Shown in pieces: positions 1 to 5,833 of a stretch of DNA of 13,321 bases. A model generated the notes under the pieces. It did no database searches and was not told the DNA's origin. It worked only from the letters and a program-made list of their open reading frames with translations. The stretch is from Spirochaetota bacterium (GTDB taxonomy: Bacteria > Spirochaetota > Spirochaetia > DSM-27196 > PWMO01), in NCBI GenBank assembly GCA_009908925.1, contig JAAAOH010000193.1:1-13321 (forward strand), in the 5' to 3' direction. Each line of letters starts with the position of its first letter. The first letter of the stretch is position 1. Both the position numbers and the translations under genes were made by a program.

Positions 1-1636
1 GCTTGGGCGGTGCGAACGCGGGCGACATGGCGGGGAGCCCGCCGCCTCCGACCACGGTGCTGCGGGTGAGCAGGCCGTGGAGCCCGCCGCCTCCGACCAC
101 GGTGCTGCGGGCGAGCAGGCCGTGGAGCAGGTCGAGGGTGGCGTGGGGCGCGAGGCCGGTCGCCACGCAGAGAAGGGCAATGACGACCATACCCATCGTC
201 GCGACAGCCGGCACCGCCCGCGCGCCCGCACCGTCCGGGGTGGCGCCGTTCGGGGCAGCGCCCTCCTGCGCAGGACCGCCGCGAAACACCCGCGAGAGCT
301 TTATAAATGATGCCGCCGTTCCGATTGCGGTAAGCCGCAGAAGCAGATAGGCCGGGGAGCCGTCGAGAGCTGTCGAAATGGCGACTTTGCTTGCGTAGCC
401 ATTGAATCCGGGCACGCCCGCGATGGAGAGGGCGCCGACGGCAAAGAGCGCCGCGAGAACCGGTGCACGTCGCCCGACTCCCGGCATCCGATAGACGTCG
501 CGCTCCCCGGTGAGATAGACGGCGGTACCGACGGCAAGGAAGAGCAGGCTCTTGAATAGACCGTGGTTCAGGGCATGGTAGACGGAGGCCGGGAGCGCGA
601 GGGGATTGCCGACGGTACCGGCGGCGAGCAGGTCCCCGGGGCCGGCGGCGGCCGCAGCAACGCCGCCGGCCGCACCGATCGCCGCAAGCACATAGCCCAT
701 CTGCGAGATCGAGTGGTAGGCAAGGAGCTTCTTCACGTCACGCTGTGAGAGCGCCCAGATCACCGCGACGATCGCGGTAATTGCACCGATCCACAACAGT
801 AGCCGGGCGAAAATCATCGGGTCGAAGACGGTGATGATACGCACCATGGCGAAGAAGGACACTTTGATGAGCACTCCCGAGAGCAGGGCCGAGATCGGGT
901 GGGGGGCGTATGCGTGTGCCTCGGGGAGCCAGGTGTGAAACGGAATGAAGGCGGTGCGCACCCCGACCCCGACCACCAGGGCTACGAGCGCGAATCGGAG
1001 GGTGCGCAGCCGCACGGGGTCCTCAACCGCGCGGTACAATGGGCCGATGTCGGCGAGGGCGAGTGTGCCGAGCTCTCGATAGATCACGAACACCCCGAAG
1101 AGGAAGAAGAAAATGCCGACCGAGCTCAGAATGAGATACTTGAAGGAGGCGACGAGAGCGGTGCCTTCACGGTGATAAGCGATGAGGACGTAGGCCGAGA
1201 TCGCAATGATCTCGAAGCTCACGAACATGTTGAAGACGTCGGTGGTCAGCACGACCCCTTCCATACCGGCAACGAGAAGCATGAAGAAGAAGTAGAACTC
1301 GGTACCGTACTCACGGTGGGAAACGATGTAGAGTGAGATGAGAAACGACAGCCCGTAGACGAGCGCCGAAGAAAGCCAGGCGAGACCGTCGAGCCGCAAC
1401 CCGATTCCGAGCGGCACCGGCCAGCCGCCGAGCGCGTACGTGGCTATGCCTCCCGCGTTCACCGCGGAGTAACTGAAGCCGAGTGCCACCGCGCCGCCGA
1501 GAAGCATCACCGGCGTGAGCAGGGTGAGCGTCCGCACCGCCGCCGGCCGGCGCGCTATCGTCGGAAGCTTCGCAGCGAGCGCAGCCGCCGCGCCGCCGAG
1601 CGGCAGCACGACCAGAAGCACCACGAGGTCAGTCAC
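1..1636 (-). CDS. mnhD: Mrp-type cation/proton antiporter subunit D (MnhD/MrpD/MbhH-like), partial
   Basis: Proton-translocating membrane subunit of the Mrp/Mbh family (NuoM/N-like, PF00361), in the inner membrane. From a GTG at 1636 the reading frame stays open to the window edge, giving about 545 residues with no stop, so the C-terminus is missing. Hydrophobic segments run throughout. Family hallmarks are visible: FNMFVSFEIIAISAY near residues 135-149 with the conserved membrane glutamate (about E142), FKYLILSSVG, AFIPFHTWLPEAHAYAP, a lysine in SGVLIKVSFFAM, KKLLAYHSISQMGY and the histidine-containing HALNHGLFKSLLF. GTG overlaps the mnhC stop by 8 nt. Alanine/glycine-rich insertions and a duplicated 15-residue block make it longer than I expect for MrpD (roughly 500). 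MrpD versus a second NuoL/M-like paralogue cannot be separated without downstream genes. Confidence 0.9.
   Translation of the reverse strand, partial: MTDLVVLLVVLPLGGAAAALAAKLPTIARRPAAVRTLTLLTPVMLLGGAVALGFSYSAVNAGGIATYALGGWPVPLGIGLRLDGLAWLSSALVYGLSFLISLYIVSHREYGTEFYFFFMLLVAGMEGVVLTTDVFNMFVSFEIIAISAYVLIAYHREGTALVASFKYLILSSVGIFFFLFGVFVIYRELGTLALADIGPLYRAVEDPVRLRTLRFALVALVVGVGVRTAFIPFHTWLPEAHAYAPHPISALLSGVLIKVSFFAMVRIITVFDPMIFARLLLWIGAITAIVAVIWALSQRDVKKLLAYHSISQMGYVLAAIGAAGGVAAAAAGPGDLLAAGTVGNPLALPASVYHALNHGLFKSLLFLAVGTAVYLTGERDVYRMPGVGRRAPVLAALFAVGALSIAGVPGFNGYASKVAISTALDGSPAYLLLRLTAIGTAASFIKLSRVFRGGPAQEGAAPNGATPDGAGARAVPAVATMGMVVIALLCVATGLAPHATLDLLHGLLARSTVVGGGGLHGLLTRSTVVGGGGLPAMSPAFAPPK
36..125 (-). 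repeat. 45-bp tandem duplication inside mnhD
   Basis: Bases 36-80 and 81-125 are two adjacent 45-bp copies differing at one position (a t/c change). On the coding strand they encode HGLLARSTVVGGGGL followed by HGLLTRSTVVGGGGL. The duplication is in frame and adds 15 residues in the C-terminal region, after the last clear membrane segment in the window. Confidence 0.95.
233..262 (-). repeat. Diverged 15-bp tandem duplication inside mnhD
   Basis: Bases 233-247 and 248-262 are adjacent 15-bp units matching at 12 of 15 positions. They encode a GAAPN/GATPD pattern in a hydrophilic loop between membrane segments of MnhD. This is probably an older event of the same kind as the other period-15 duplications in this operon. 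Confidence 0.65.
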
Positions 1637-1994
1637 GGGAGGTCCACGCCTCCGCCTCTATGCGACGGATGTCGAGGGTGGCGAACCTGCGGTGAAGAAG
1701 CACCACGAGGGCGAGCCCGAGCGCGATGATACAGATCCCCACCACGATGGCGGTCAGCATCAGCGCCTGCGGGAGGGGATCGACCATCGCGGCCGCGGCA
1801 GACGGGGCTCCGGCAGACGGGGCTCCCTCGAGGATGGGAGCCGTTGTCCCGAAGCGTGCGCCGTGGTGGACGAAGAACATGACGATCGCGCCGTTCATGA
1901 TGCTCAGGGCGATGATCTTCTTGATGATATTGTGTTTCGAGAGAACTCCCCAGAGGCCGACGAGGAAGATGAGGCCGATCAGGTATTCACTCAC
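1629..1994 (-). CDS. mnhC: Mrp-type cation/proton antiporter subunit C (MnhC/MrpC, NuoK-like)
   Basis: Small NuoK-like membrane subunit of the Mrp antiporter, 121 residues with three hydrophobic segments (about residues 3-20, 26-44 and 75-101), close to the usual MrpC size. The LTAIVVGICIIALGLALVV stretch in the last membrane segment is typical: NuoK/MrpC proteins carry an aLtAIVIg motif there. The start is a GTG at 1994 overlapping the mnhB stop (GTGA), with GGAGGAG 6 nt upstream. An exact 15-bp tandem repeat enlarges the loop between segments 2 and 3 (GAPSAGAPSA). The downstream neighbour mnhD overlaps by 8 nt, so the two are probably translationally coupled. Confidence 0.93.
   Translation of the reverse strand: MSEYLIGLIFLVGLWGVLSKHNIIKKIIALSIMNGAIVMFFVHHGARFGTTAPILEGAPSAGAPSAAAAMVDPLPQALMLTAIVVGICIIALGLALVVLLHRRFATLDIRRIEAEAWTSRD
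1638..1653 (-). promoter_or_regulatory. Hairpin masking the mnhD Shine-Dalgarno sequence
   Basis: In the mRNA the only purine-rich SD for mnhD, GGAGG (1653-1649), can pair with CCUCC (1642-1638), which sits one base before the GTG start, leaving a 6-nt loop. Ribosomes finishing mnhC would melt it, so this looks like a translational-coupling element. The stem is only 5 bp but all GC. Confidence 0.45.
1797..1826 (-). repeat. Exact 15-bp tandem duplication inside mnhC
   Basis: GGCAGACGGGGCTCC occurs twice in a row (1797-1811 and 1812-1826) with no mismatch. It encodes the GAPSAGAPSA stretch in the loop between the second and third membrane segments of MnhC. The perfect identity suggests a recent slippage event. 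Confidence 0.95.
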
Positions 1995-2407
1995 CGCGAC
2001 TCCTCCCTGAACAGATGAAGCGCGATAAGACTGACGCCGGCGCCCACCTTGATGCCGATGACGATGTTGAGCGCGAAGACGAAGCCGACGCGCGGAACGA
2101 CGAAGCCCGCCGGTAGCACGTTCTCGAGAAAGTAGCCACCCGCTGCCACGCCGGCGAGCCCGAGTGCGATGAGCATGATATAACTTGCAGTCTCGGCGAT
2201 CGAAAGCCGCCCTGGAGGAAAGGCCGTCATTGCCACGCCGGGATCCCTGCCGAGGGCCAACAGAATGACGCCGGAGGCCATGACCACGCCACCCTGGAAT
2301 CCGCCGCCCGGCGTACGATGTCCGAAGGCGACGAGATAGAAGCCGAACAGAAAGATGTAGGGAGAGAGCTTTCGGGCGACGACGTCGATGATGTCGGTCT
2401 TTCTCAT
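1991..2407 (-). CDS. mnhB: Mrp-type antiporter subunit B (MnhB/MrpB, MbhF-like)
   Basis: MnhB-domain membrane protein (PF04039 type), 138 residues, a normal length for MrpB. The family signature is clear in the first quarter: FGFYLVAFGHRTPGGGFQGG at about residues 21-40, where the HxTPGGGFQGG loop is the strongest family marker. Four hydrophobic segments follow the usual spacing. ATG at 2407 overlaps the preceding stop as ATGA, with a GGTGGGGG purine run upstream as SD. It overlaps mnhC by 4 nt. It is a structural subunit of the antiporter complex in the inner membrane and is not known to act alone. Confidence 0.95.
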   Translation of the reverse strand: MRKTDIIDVVARKLSPYIFLFGFYLVAFGHRTPGGGFQGGVVMASGVILLALGRDPGVAMTAFPPGRLSIAETASYIMLIALGLAGVAAGGYFLENVLPAGFVVPRVGFVFALNIVIGIKVGAGVSLIALHLFREESR

Positions 2408-2691
2408 CGTTTCGCCCCCACCAGATAGACGATTCCCGAGACGGCGAGAAGCAGAACTACGGTCTCGCCGAGGGTGTCGTACGCGCGGTAGCCAAGGTAT
2501 ATCGCGGTGACCAGATTGAGCGAGCCGGTTTCCGCGGTGCCGTGCTCGAGAATGTGCGCGCGGATCGAGTCGTCCGAGCCCGGGGTCTCCATCCCCGGCG
2601 CCTCCATCCCCGGCACCACGCTGAGCGCGATGAAGGCTGCGACCGCAAGCAGCGCCGCCGCGTCAACCATCACCCTGACCACGCGCTTCAT
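2404..2691 (-). CDS. MbhE-like membrane subunit (separate MrpA C-terminal part)
   Basis: A 95-residue membrane protein: an N-terminal hydrophobic segment (about 8-27), a polar loop, then NLVTAIYLGYRAYDTLGETVVLLLAVSG (about 59-86). The TAIYLGYRAYDTLGE pattern is characteristic of the MbhE family, which corresponds to the extreme C-terminal part of MrpA in Bacillus-type operons. Here it is a free-standing gene, as in archaeal mbh clusters. ATG at 2691 overlaps the upstream stop (ATGA) with GGAGGGA 7 nt before it. The loop contains a 5-residue tandem repeat (PGMEA/PGMET). Its position between the MbhD-like gene and mnhB supports the call. Confidence 0.85.
   Translation of the reverse strand: MKRVVRVMVDAAALLAVAAFIALSVVPGMEAPGMETPGSDDSIRAHILEHGTAETGSLNLVTAIYLGYRAYDTLGETVVLLLAVSGIVYLVGAKR
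2584..2613 (-). repeat. 15-bp tandem duplication inside the mbhE-like gene
   Basis: Units 2599-2613 and 2584-2598 match at 13 of 15 positions and encode PGMEA then PGMET, in the loop following the first membrane segment. Confidence 0.85.
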
Positions 2692-2921
2692 GTGTCGTCC
2701 CTCCGCTCGGTCTTGTGAACCGCCCAGACGAACACGAGGGTGCCGACGCCCGTGCCGACCGCCGCCTCGGTGAGCGCGACGTCGGGGGCGTGAAGGATGA
2801 AGAACAAGAGGGAGCTCAGCAGGCTGAACACCGAGACGAGAATGACGGCGGTGAGGAGGTTGCGCACCTGCAGCGACAGGACGGCGACAACAACGAGAAG
2901 AACCAGCACGATATCAGTCAT
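2688..2921 (-). CDS. MbhD-like (DUF4040) membrane subunit
   Basis: A 77-residue, nearly all-hydrophobic protein with three segments (about 3-16, 22-44, 50-68). The core, with NLLTAVILVSVFSLLSSLLF followed by APDVALTEAAVGTGV, matches the MbhD/DUF4040 family, in which APDVAxTEAaVG is the hallmark. In Bacillus MrpA this sequence is fused behind the NuoL-like domain; here it is a separate gene. ATG at 2921 overlaps the mnhG stop by 8 nt (ATGACTGA). The best purine-rich SD (GAGGAGG) is about 13 nt upstream, longer than ideal, so coupling to mnhG translation is likely. Confidence 0.9.
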   Translation of the reverse strand: MTDIVLVLLVVVAVLSLQVRNLLTAVILVSVFSLLSSLLFFILHAPDVALTEAAVGTGVGTLVFVWAVHKTERRDDT

Positions 2922-3243
2922 CGTCTGTGTGGAGTCCTCCTCGCCTCATATGGCTGCGGCGCCACGGAATCATCTCGTTCCTCCAGGCAAAGCGCGCGAT
3001 GATGTGCGCGGCAACGGGGCTCGAGACGAAAAAGAACAGCGCGATGACCGCGAGCTTTCCCGTCATCTGGTCCCAGCCGGTGAGAAACATGCAACCTACG
3101 ATCACTGAGAACACCGAGGTCGTGGTGGCGGTGGAGGAGGCCTGCAGCCGCGTGTAGACGTCCGGGAAAATGAGCACGCCGAGATGCCCCATTACGGCGA
3201 AGATGATGCCGAAGGCGAAGAACACGCCCGCTGCCCATATCAT
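2914..3243 (-). CDS. mnhG: Mrp-type antiporter subunit G (MnhG/MrpG)
   Basis: A 109-residue MnhG-family membrane protein with three hydrophobic segments (about 2-22, 41-58, 63-83). The marker sequence is LGVLIFPDVYTRLQASSTATT at about residues 22-42, matching the MrpG FPDvytRLHAatka motif; the usual histidine is a serine here (QASS). An arginine-rich tail follows the last segment. ATG at 3243 overlaps the mnhF stop (ATGA), with a strong AAGGAGG 6-8 nt upstream. It is a structural subunit of the antiporter complex. Confidence 0.93.
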   Translation of the reverse strand: MIWAAGVFFAFGIIFAVMGHLGVLIFPDVYTRLQASSTATTTSVFSVIVGCMFLTGWDQMTGKLAVIALFFFVSSPVAAHIIARFAWRNEMIPWRRSHMRRGGLHTDDD

Positions 3244-3506
3244 CCGCTCGCCTCCTTCGAATCGACGTATCGCGCGATGGCGAGAATGCCGACGAAACCG
3301 AAAATGTCGTAGACCAGCGCAACATCGAGGTAGACCGATCGGGCCTCGCTGACGGCGACGAGCACCAGGAGCGCGAGAATCTGTGAGGCGACGATGTTCA
3401 GGCCGATCATCCGGTCGACCACGGTGGGGCCGATCAGCGTCCGCACCATCCCCACCACGCTGGAGGCGAGAAAGAAATAGATCATGAACCGAAGCATCAC
3501 GTCCAT
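3240..3506 (-). CDS. mnhF: Mrp-type antiporter subunit F (MnhF/MrpF)
   Basis: An 88-residue, three-segment membrane protein of the MrpF/PhaF family. The diagnostic stretch is GPTVVDRMIGLNIVASQ at about residues 27-43 (family pattern GPtvaDRvvalD), followed by YLDVALVYDIFGFVGILAIAR near the C-terminus. Size is normal. ATG at 3506 overlaps mnhE by 10 nt. I see no SD before it, and a second in-frame ATG lies at 3497, so the exact start is uncertain by three residues and translation probably depends on mnhE. Confidence 0.93.
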   Translation of the reverse strand: MDVMLRFMIYFFLASSVVGMVRTLIGPTVVDRMIGLNIVASQILALLVLVAVSEARSVYLDVALVYDIFGFVGILAIARYVDSKEASG

Positions 3507-4012
3507 ATGCGTTTGAGAATGCGCTCGTAGCTCCCCTTCACGAGCTCTCCGGCATACTTCGAGTGCGTGGTGCGTGCATCGAGCCAGTGGACGATGAGGT
3601 GATCGTCATCGAGGTCGAGGGTGATGGTGCCCGGTGTGAGGGTGATGGAGTTGGTCAGGGCCACGCGGGCGATATCGCTCGAGAGGCGCGTTCGAAAGTG
3701 GACGACGCCCGGGTTGATGCGTCCCCGCAGGATGTTCCACAGGACGCGGAAACTGGCGACGTACATCTCGAAGATGAGAACGGCGGCGTATACCACCAGC
3801 AGGTGCACCCGGGGGATGAGGGTGCGGCGGGAGGCCTCCTCCTGCTCGATGAAGAGGGAATAAGTGAGCAGCGCCACGATAAAGGAGAATCCGAGGCCGA
3901 TCAGGAGGAACGCGGGATCCACCGTCCAGGTGAAGAGCACCCAGCCGACCATCAGGTAGACCGTGGTCAATGCGATGCGCACCGCGTTCCATCGTGCCTG
4001 GCGCCCGATCAC
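3497..4012 (-). CDS. mnhE: Mrp-type antiporter subunit E (MnhE/MrpE)
   Basis: A 171-residue MnhE-family protein. Hydrophobic segments lie near residues 13-31, 34-52 and 70-86, followed by a cytoplasmic domain. The family hallmark is the block ALTNSITLTPGTITLDLDDD (about 118-137), preceded by NPGVVHFRTRL and followed by LIVHWLDA. Length is close to the usual 160 residues. The GTG start at 4012 overlaps the EIIA-gene stop (GTGA) and has GGGAGGCG 6 nt upstream. It is the first antiporter subunit in the operon, directly behind two regulatory-type genes. Confidence 0.95.
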   Translation of the reverse strand: MIGRQARWNAVRIALTTVYLMVGWVLFTWTVDPAFLLIGLGFSFIVALLTYSLFIEQEEASRRTLIPRVHLLVVYAAVLIFEMYVASFRVLWNILRGRINPGVVHFRTRLSSDIARVALTNSITLTPGTITLDLDDDHLIVHWLDARTTHSKYAGELVKGSYERILKRIWT

Positions 4013-4476
4013 TTCTGCGCCTCCCGCTCAGCGAAGAGCCTGGTGACCTCCTCTGCGCTCTGCGCAGCGTGCAGGGCGCCGCGGAATTCGGGATCATTCA
4101 GATAGCGCGAGAGCCTGCTGAGGAGCCTCAGGTGGGCGGTGTGGGCGCCGGTGGGGCCAACCAGCAGGAAGACGAGCGTCACCGGCGTGTTGTCCGGTGC
4201 GTCGAACTTGACGCCCGCGGAGGACCTGCCGAAGGCCAATGTGGTCGCGGGGACCTGGTCGGAGAGCCGGTGGGGCACCGCAATGCCGTGGCCGATCGCG
4301 GTCGATGTCAGTTTCTCCCGCTCGAGGATCTCCTCCGCAAGGGTGCGGGCATCTCCGATCTTGCCGGCGTTCTCGAGCGCCGCGACGAGCTCCTCGATAA
4401 CGGGGCGCTTCTTGCGGGTGGAGAGCTCGAGTACGACGCAGGTCGGGTCGAGAATTTCCGAGAACGATGCGGTCAC
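4009..4476 (-). CDS. PTS EIIA type-2 domain protein (EIIA-Ntr/fructose-like)
   Basis: A 155-residue single-domain PTS EIIA of the mannitol/fructose/Ntr class. The active-site block TSTAIGHGIAVPHR spans residues 57-70, with H69 as the predicted phosphorylated histidine (family pattern STgIGnGiAiPH). The C-terminal HLRLLSRLSRYLNDPEF block is also typical. I chose the GTG at 4476 because AGGAGG lies 7 nt upstream and it leaves one base after the PII-like gene's stop; an upstream ATG would overlap that gene heavily and add non-homologous sequence. No EIIB, EIIC, HPr or EI is nearby, which argues for regulation over sugar uptake. EIIA-Ntr controls potassium transport in E. coli, so control of the adjoining antiporter is plausible but inferred. 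Confidence 0.9.
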   Translation of the reverse strand: MTASFSEILDPTCVVLELSTRKKRPVIEELVAALENAGKIGDARTLAEEILEREKLTSTAIGHGIAVPHRLSDQVPATTLAFGRSSAGVKFDAPDNTPVTLVFLLVGPTGAHTAHLRLLSRLSRYLNDPEFRGALHAAQSAEEVTRLFAEREAQK

Positions 4477-4477
4477 G

Positions 4478-4819
4478 CTATTCCTCCTGTCCCACCAGCC
4501 CGGCGGCGTGATCCACCGGTATCGTGAAGAAAATCCCCGTTCCTGGCGCGGAGAGTCCGCCGCAGACGTCATCGAGCAGCTGCTCGAGGTCGGGAATGAG
4601 CTCTTCATCACGAACGACCGACAGTATCGTTTTGTTATAGGGCTTGTTGCCCTTCATGAACTCCTTGAAATCCGCGAACAGCGGCACTTCATAGGTGAGG
4701 AAGCGTCCCATGCCCTCGGAATCGAGAATGGTCGCGCCCTCGATGCCCGCCTCCACGTAGGCTTCCAGTACCTGTTCGAGAAGTTCCTCTTTATTCAGTA
4801 CGAACACGACGAGTTTCAT
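4478..4819 (-). CDS. PII-like (GlnB/CutA-fold) small signalling protein
   Basis: A 113-residue soluble protein with an alternating beta-alpha-beta pattern: MKLVVFVLNK, helix EELLEQVLEAYVEAGIEGATILDS, strand TILSVVRD, helix DLEQLLDDVC, then APGTGIFFTIPVDHA. The last part resembles the B-loop and C-terminal strand of PII (GDGKIFvlPV), with APGTGIF at residues 91-97 and the usual lysine missing. Residues 37-60 (GMGRFLTYEV...GNKP) would be the T-loop region. It heads the antiporter operon, one base from the EIIA gene. PII-like proteins often sit beside the transporters they regulate. The ligand cannot be told from sequence, and a generic ferredoxin-fold protein is the alternative. There is no SD before ATG 4819. 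Confidence 0.7.
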   Translation of the reverse strand: MKLVVFVLNKEELLEQVLEAYVEAGIEGATILDSEGMGRFLTYEVPLFADFKEFMKGNKPYNKTILSVVRDEELIPDLEQLLDDVCGGLSAPGTGIFFTIPVDHAAGLVGQEE

Positions 4820-4834
4820 GGTCTGTTGCCGGGC

Positions 4835-4840
4835 ATTATA
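4835..4840 (-). promoter_or_regulatory. -10 box of the antiporter operon promoter
   Basis: A perfect TATAAT on the minus strand, 15 nt before the ATG at 4819. Candidate -35 boxes are weak (TTTTCC at 17 nt or TTGTTT at 20 nt). Transcription would start about 7-9 nt before the ATG, leaving no room for an SD, and none is seen. This is the only convincing promoter upstream of the ten-gene operon. Confidence 0.6.
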
Positions 4841-4882
4841 GCGCGAGGCGCTCGCAGGGAAAACAAGAATCGGCCGGAAATG

Positions 4883-4914
4883 CGAAGCGCCCCCGATACA
4901 TCGGGGGCGCTTCG
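4883..4914 (-). terminator. Strong hairpin downstream of the hsp20 operon
   Basis: A perfect inverted repeat with 15-bp arms (4883-4897 and 4900-4914), realistically a stem of about 13 bp with a small loop around 4896-4901. It lies about 70 nt beyond the stop of the 44-residue gene and just before the antiporter promoter. The sequence after it on the minus strand is only mildly T-rich (CATTTCC...), so it is a plausible but imperfect intrinsic terminator. Confidence 0.7.
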
Positions 4915-4984
4915 GCCGGTGGATGGTGCGACGCCGGGCGGCGGCAGGCAGCGGCAGGCAGGCGCGTGCCGTGTGGCAGCGGCC

Positions 4985-5119
4985 TCAGCGTCGCCAGCGA
5001 TCGTCGTTGCCGCGCCTGTCGTCGATCATGCGTACGACCCGGCGTACGAAGGTGTCGAGCTGTGGCTTGAAGAAATAGCCGAGCGCGACGCCGATAATCA
5101 ACGGAAAGAGAAATCCCAT
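4985..5119 (-). CDS. 44-residue single-span membrane peptide behind hsp20
   Basis: A small gene, not recognised. Translation from ATG 5119 gives 44 residues: an N-terminal hydrophobic helix (FLFPLIIGVALGYFF, about 3-17), then a basic, polar tail rich in Arg and Asp ending DDRWRR. Support for expression: a strong GGAGGGG SD 5-6 nt before the ATG, a start codon sharing one base with the hsp20 stop (TGATG), codon composition like its neighbours, and a terminator-like hairpin following. Predicted to sit in the inner membrane with the basic tail inside. It may work with Hsp20 at the membrane, but that rests only on co-translation. Confidence 0.65.
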   Translation of the reverse strand: MGFLFPLIIGVALGYFFKPQLDTFVRRVVRMIDDRRGNDDRWRR

Positions 5120-5625
5120 CAGCTCCCCTCCTTCTTGATCTCGACCGTGACGCGCTCCCCTTCGGCAACGTCTTCCTTGGGCGGAACGGTCACCTTGAGC
5201 ACGCCGTTTCGAAAGACCGCGTCGGCCTTGTCGCGGTCGAACTTGTCCTCCGGGACGTAGTACTTCTGATCCTTGATGTCCTTGAACTTCAGCCGGCGCT
5301 TGAGGTAGTGCACGTCTTCCTGTTCCTCTTCAGAAGGGACCGTCGCGCTGAGGTACATGTAGTCGCCGCGGAACTCGAGCTTGATGTTCGCCTCGTCGAA
5401 ACCTGCGAGTGCGAACTCGAAGACAATGGTCTTGTTCTCGGTCATGTAGATGTTCGCGGGCGGGTAGGAATAGAAGGGATAAAAATCATGGCGGGCGTCC
5501 CAGTTGAACCCGCGCTCGCCGGGCTGATAGCCCATGCGCTCTTCGAATACATCCTTGAGATTCTCCGCGGCGGAGAAGATCTCATCCATCATGCGACCGA
5601 GATCCACGAATTCCTTCTGTTTCAT
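5119..5625 (-). CDS. Hsp20/alpha-crystallin small heat-shock protein
   Basis: An ATP-independent holdase chaperone, 168 residues, cytoplasmic. The N-terminal arm (1-55) is aromatic and acidic. The alpha-crystallin domain spans about 56-152, opening with PPANIYMTENKTIVFEFALAGF and closing with ADAVFRNGVLKVTVPP (about 134-149), where the A-x-x-x-x-G-V-L signature is clear. There is no C-terminal I-x-I motif; the end is VTVEIKKEGS, in which VEI may substitute. Start ATG 5625 has AGGAG 6-7 nt upstream. The same frame stays open far upstream, but that extension is antisense to the YmdB-family gene and is not coding. The 44-residue gene follows directly. Confidence 0.93.
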   Translation of the reverse strand: MKQKEFVDLGRMMDEIFSAAENLKDVFEERMGYQPGERGFNWDARHDFYPFYSYPPANIYMTENKTIVFEFALAGFDEANIKLEFRGDYMYLSATVPSEEEQEDVHYLKRRLKFKDIKDQKYYVPEDKFDRDKADAVFRNGVLKVTVPPKEDVAEGERVTVEIKKEGS

Positions 5626-5643
5626 GGAATGCTCCTGTGGCTG

Positions 5644-5665
5644 CCCCGACGTCGTGCGTCCGGGG
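5644..5665 (-). other. Hairpin in the hsp20 leader
   Basis: The leader RNA can form CCCC-G-GACG / CGUC-GGGG with a single G bulge and a 5-nt loop, ending 7 nt before the AGGAG ribosome site. It does not pair with the SD itself. Thermosensor-type control is possible but unproven. Confidence 0.35.
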
Positions 5666-5730
5666 TCGTGATATACGGTCCCTCTACGAGGCGACCCGAG
5701 GGCGTCTGGTCCGCAAACCGTCCCTCGGGG

Positions 5731-5761
5731 ATAATATGCGCACATATCGCGGCCGTGTCGA
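5731..5761 (-). promoter_or_regulatory. Possible hsp20 promoter
   Basis: On the minus strand, TCGACA (5761-5756, one mismatch to TTGACA) is followed after 17 nt by CATATT (5738-5733) or after 19 nt by TATTAT (5736-5731). Transcription would start near 5725, giving a leader of about 100 nt. No CIRCE element was found. Confidence 0.4.
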
Positions 5762-5833
5762 GGCAAATTTTGGAGGCACCCGCCGGTTCTCGCGGCGCGA
5801 CGCCGTGGGACCCTGCCGCGAAACGGCCGGCGT

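Noticed and set aside
3..350. Plus-strand 115-codon frame with a repeated SPPPPTTVLR motif
   Set aside because: The repeat comes from the 45-bp duplication read on the wrong strand; the minus strand is mnhD.
1..4012. Calling the operon a membrane-bound hydrogenase
   Set aside because: Only the Mrp-like subunits are visible; no NiFe-hydrogenase or ferredoxin-type subunit is in the window.
4941..4960. Two adjacent copies of GCGGCAGGCA as a possible regulatory repeat
   Set aside because: They are short and GC-rich, beyond the end of the 44-residue gene, with nothing else to support a function.
3563..5260. Plus-strand open frames of 180-373 codons opposite mnhE, the EIIA gene and the PII-like gene
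   Set aside because: Composition is typical of antisense shadows, and the minus strand carries family motifs and overlapping starts throughout.
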